Below are positions 6,903 to 7,120 of a DNA stretch of 7,120 nucleotides, in pieces. Made by a program: the position numbers and the translations under genes. The stretch spans positions 1 through 7,120 of the forward strand of contig JALHCK010000025.1 in NCBI GenBank assembly GCA_022841205.1. The letters run 5' to 3'. The notes under the pieces are model-generated. The model was not told the DNA's origin. It did no database searches and saw nothing but the letters and a program-made list of their open reading frames with translations. Numbering within the stretch: position 1 is the stretch's first letter; the number at the start of each line of letters is the position of its first letter. This DNA is from Methanomicrobiales archaeon (GTDB lineage Archaea; Halobacteriota; Methanomicrobia; Methanomicrobiales; Methanospirillaceae).

Positions 6903-6931
6903 TTGCTGATAGTATCATTTGATACTATAAT
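6903..6931 (+). promoter_or_regulatory. Sigma70-type promoter of the fic gene
   Basis: TTGCTG (6903-6908) and a perfect TATAAT (6926-6931) are separated by the ideal 17 bp. Transcription should begin about seven bases after the -10 box, which falls at or next to the A of the ATG at 6938. No Shine-Dalgarno sequence fits between, so the transcript is probably leaderless. Confidence 0.75.
6909..6928. promoter_or_regulatory. Perfect inverted repeat overlapping the promoter, probable operator
   Basis: ATAGTATCA and TGATACTAT are exact reverse complements separated by TT. The palindrome fills the gap between -35 and -10 and covers the first three bases of the -10 box. A dimeric repressor bound here would block RNA polymerase. 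Self-regulation by the fic product or a partner is an inference; many Fic_N proteins have a C-terminal winged helix, but that part is outside the window. Confidence 0.7.
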
Positions 6932-6937
6932 AACAGC

Positions 6938-7120
6938 ATGAAACCTCCATATGAAATTACTCAAACGATTCTCAATATCTATGGACAGATCAATGAAGCG
7001 CTTGGTTTCTGCAAAAGTCTTCTCCTCATTAAACCAGAACCTCGCTTGAGAAAAGAAAATAGAATTAAAACCATTTATTCTTCATTGGCGATCGAAGGTA
7101 ACACGCTCGATATTGAACAA
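6938..7120 (+). CDS. Fic-family protein, N-terminal part (cut by window edge)
   Basis: Sixty-one codons are open to the window end. Residues 1-40 are a helical N-terminal segment ending in PEPRLRKENR, followed by IKTIYSSLAIEGNTLDIEQ. The LRKENRIKTI...SSLAIEGNTL block is the hallmark of Fic_N-type Fic proteins. Ser49-x-x-x-Glu53-Gly54 matches the class II inhibitory-helix motif (S/T)xxxE(G/N), whose Glu blocks productive ATP binding in the Fic site. The full family is usually about 350-400 residues; the catalytic HPFxxGNGR motif would lie downstream, beyond this window. Such enzymes transfer AMP from ATP to a Ser, Thr or Tyr hydroxyl of target proteins; the target here is unknown. The start is firm: an in-frame TGA sits at 6920-6922 and ATG 6938 is the first in-frame start. 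There is no ribosome-binding site, consistent with a leaderless mRNA. It is separate from the array, with its own promoter. The alternative of a stand-alone antitoxin of the Fic/Doc type cannot be excluded without the 3' part. Confidence 0.88.
   Translation, partial: MKPPYEITQTILNIYGQINEALGFCKSLLLIKPEPRLRKENRIKTIYSSLAIEGNTLDIEQ

Overview
The window is almost entirely one very large type I-C CRISPR array (positions 1-6847), followed by a short trailer and the first 61 codons of a Fic-family protein (6938-7120). I count 103 copies of a 32-bp repeat at a period of 65-69 bp. By eye, 102 copies are identical and the last (6810-6847) is degenerate. Between them are 102 spacers of 33-37 bp. The window starts on the first base of a repeat, so the array may continue upstream. 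The leader and any cas genes lie outside it. The repeat's 3' end (ATTGAAAC) and the degenerate final copy both say that the array reads on the + strand, with the newest spacers at low coordinates and the oldest near 6800.

All long open frames within 1-6847 are artefacts of the repeat. It has no stop codon in five of six frames and encodes recurring peptides such as VAPHAGAWIET, SRPTRARGLK, FQSTRPRGAR and VSIHAPAWGAT. I annotate no gene in the array.

The spacers are the biologically rich part. Most contain a stop-free frame that reads like ordinary protein, consistent with sampling of phage or plasmid genes. Some come in pairs that encode the same peptide with mostly synonymous differences: spacers 27 and 30 (ALFDEIA[A/S]YRT) and spacers 61 and 81 (GEGLKI[Y/C]KPSW). 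This suggests repeated sampling of the same site in diverged relatives of one phage gene. Another group covers ribosome-binding sites and start codons, or purine-rich coding that resembles them. Older (3') spacers look more AT-rich than newer ones. Spacer 88 carries a terminator-like hairpin.

After the array, a strong sigma70-type promoter (TTGCTG, 17 bp, TATAAT) overlaps a perfect 9-bp inverted repeat and sits so close to the Fic start codon that the mRNA should be leaderless.

The organism is a bacterium carrying a type I-C system. Species cannot be fixed from this sequence: the repeat is GC-rich, the trailer and fic start are moderately AT-rich, and this repeat family is spread across several phyla. 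The two regions have no evident functional link beyond being neighbours; both are typical of defence or accessory regions.
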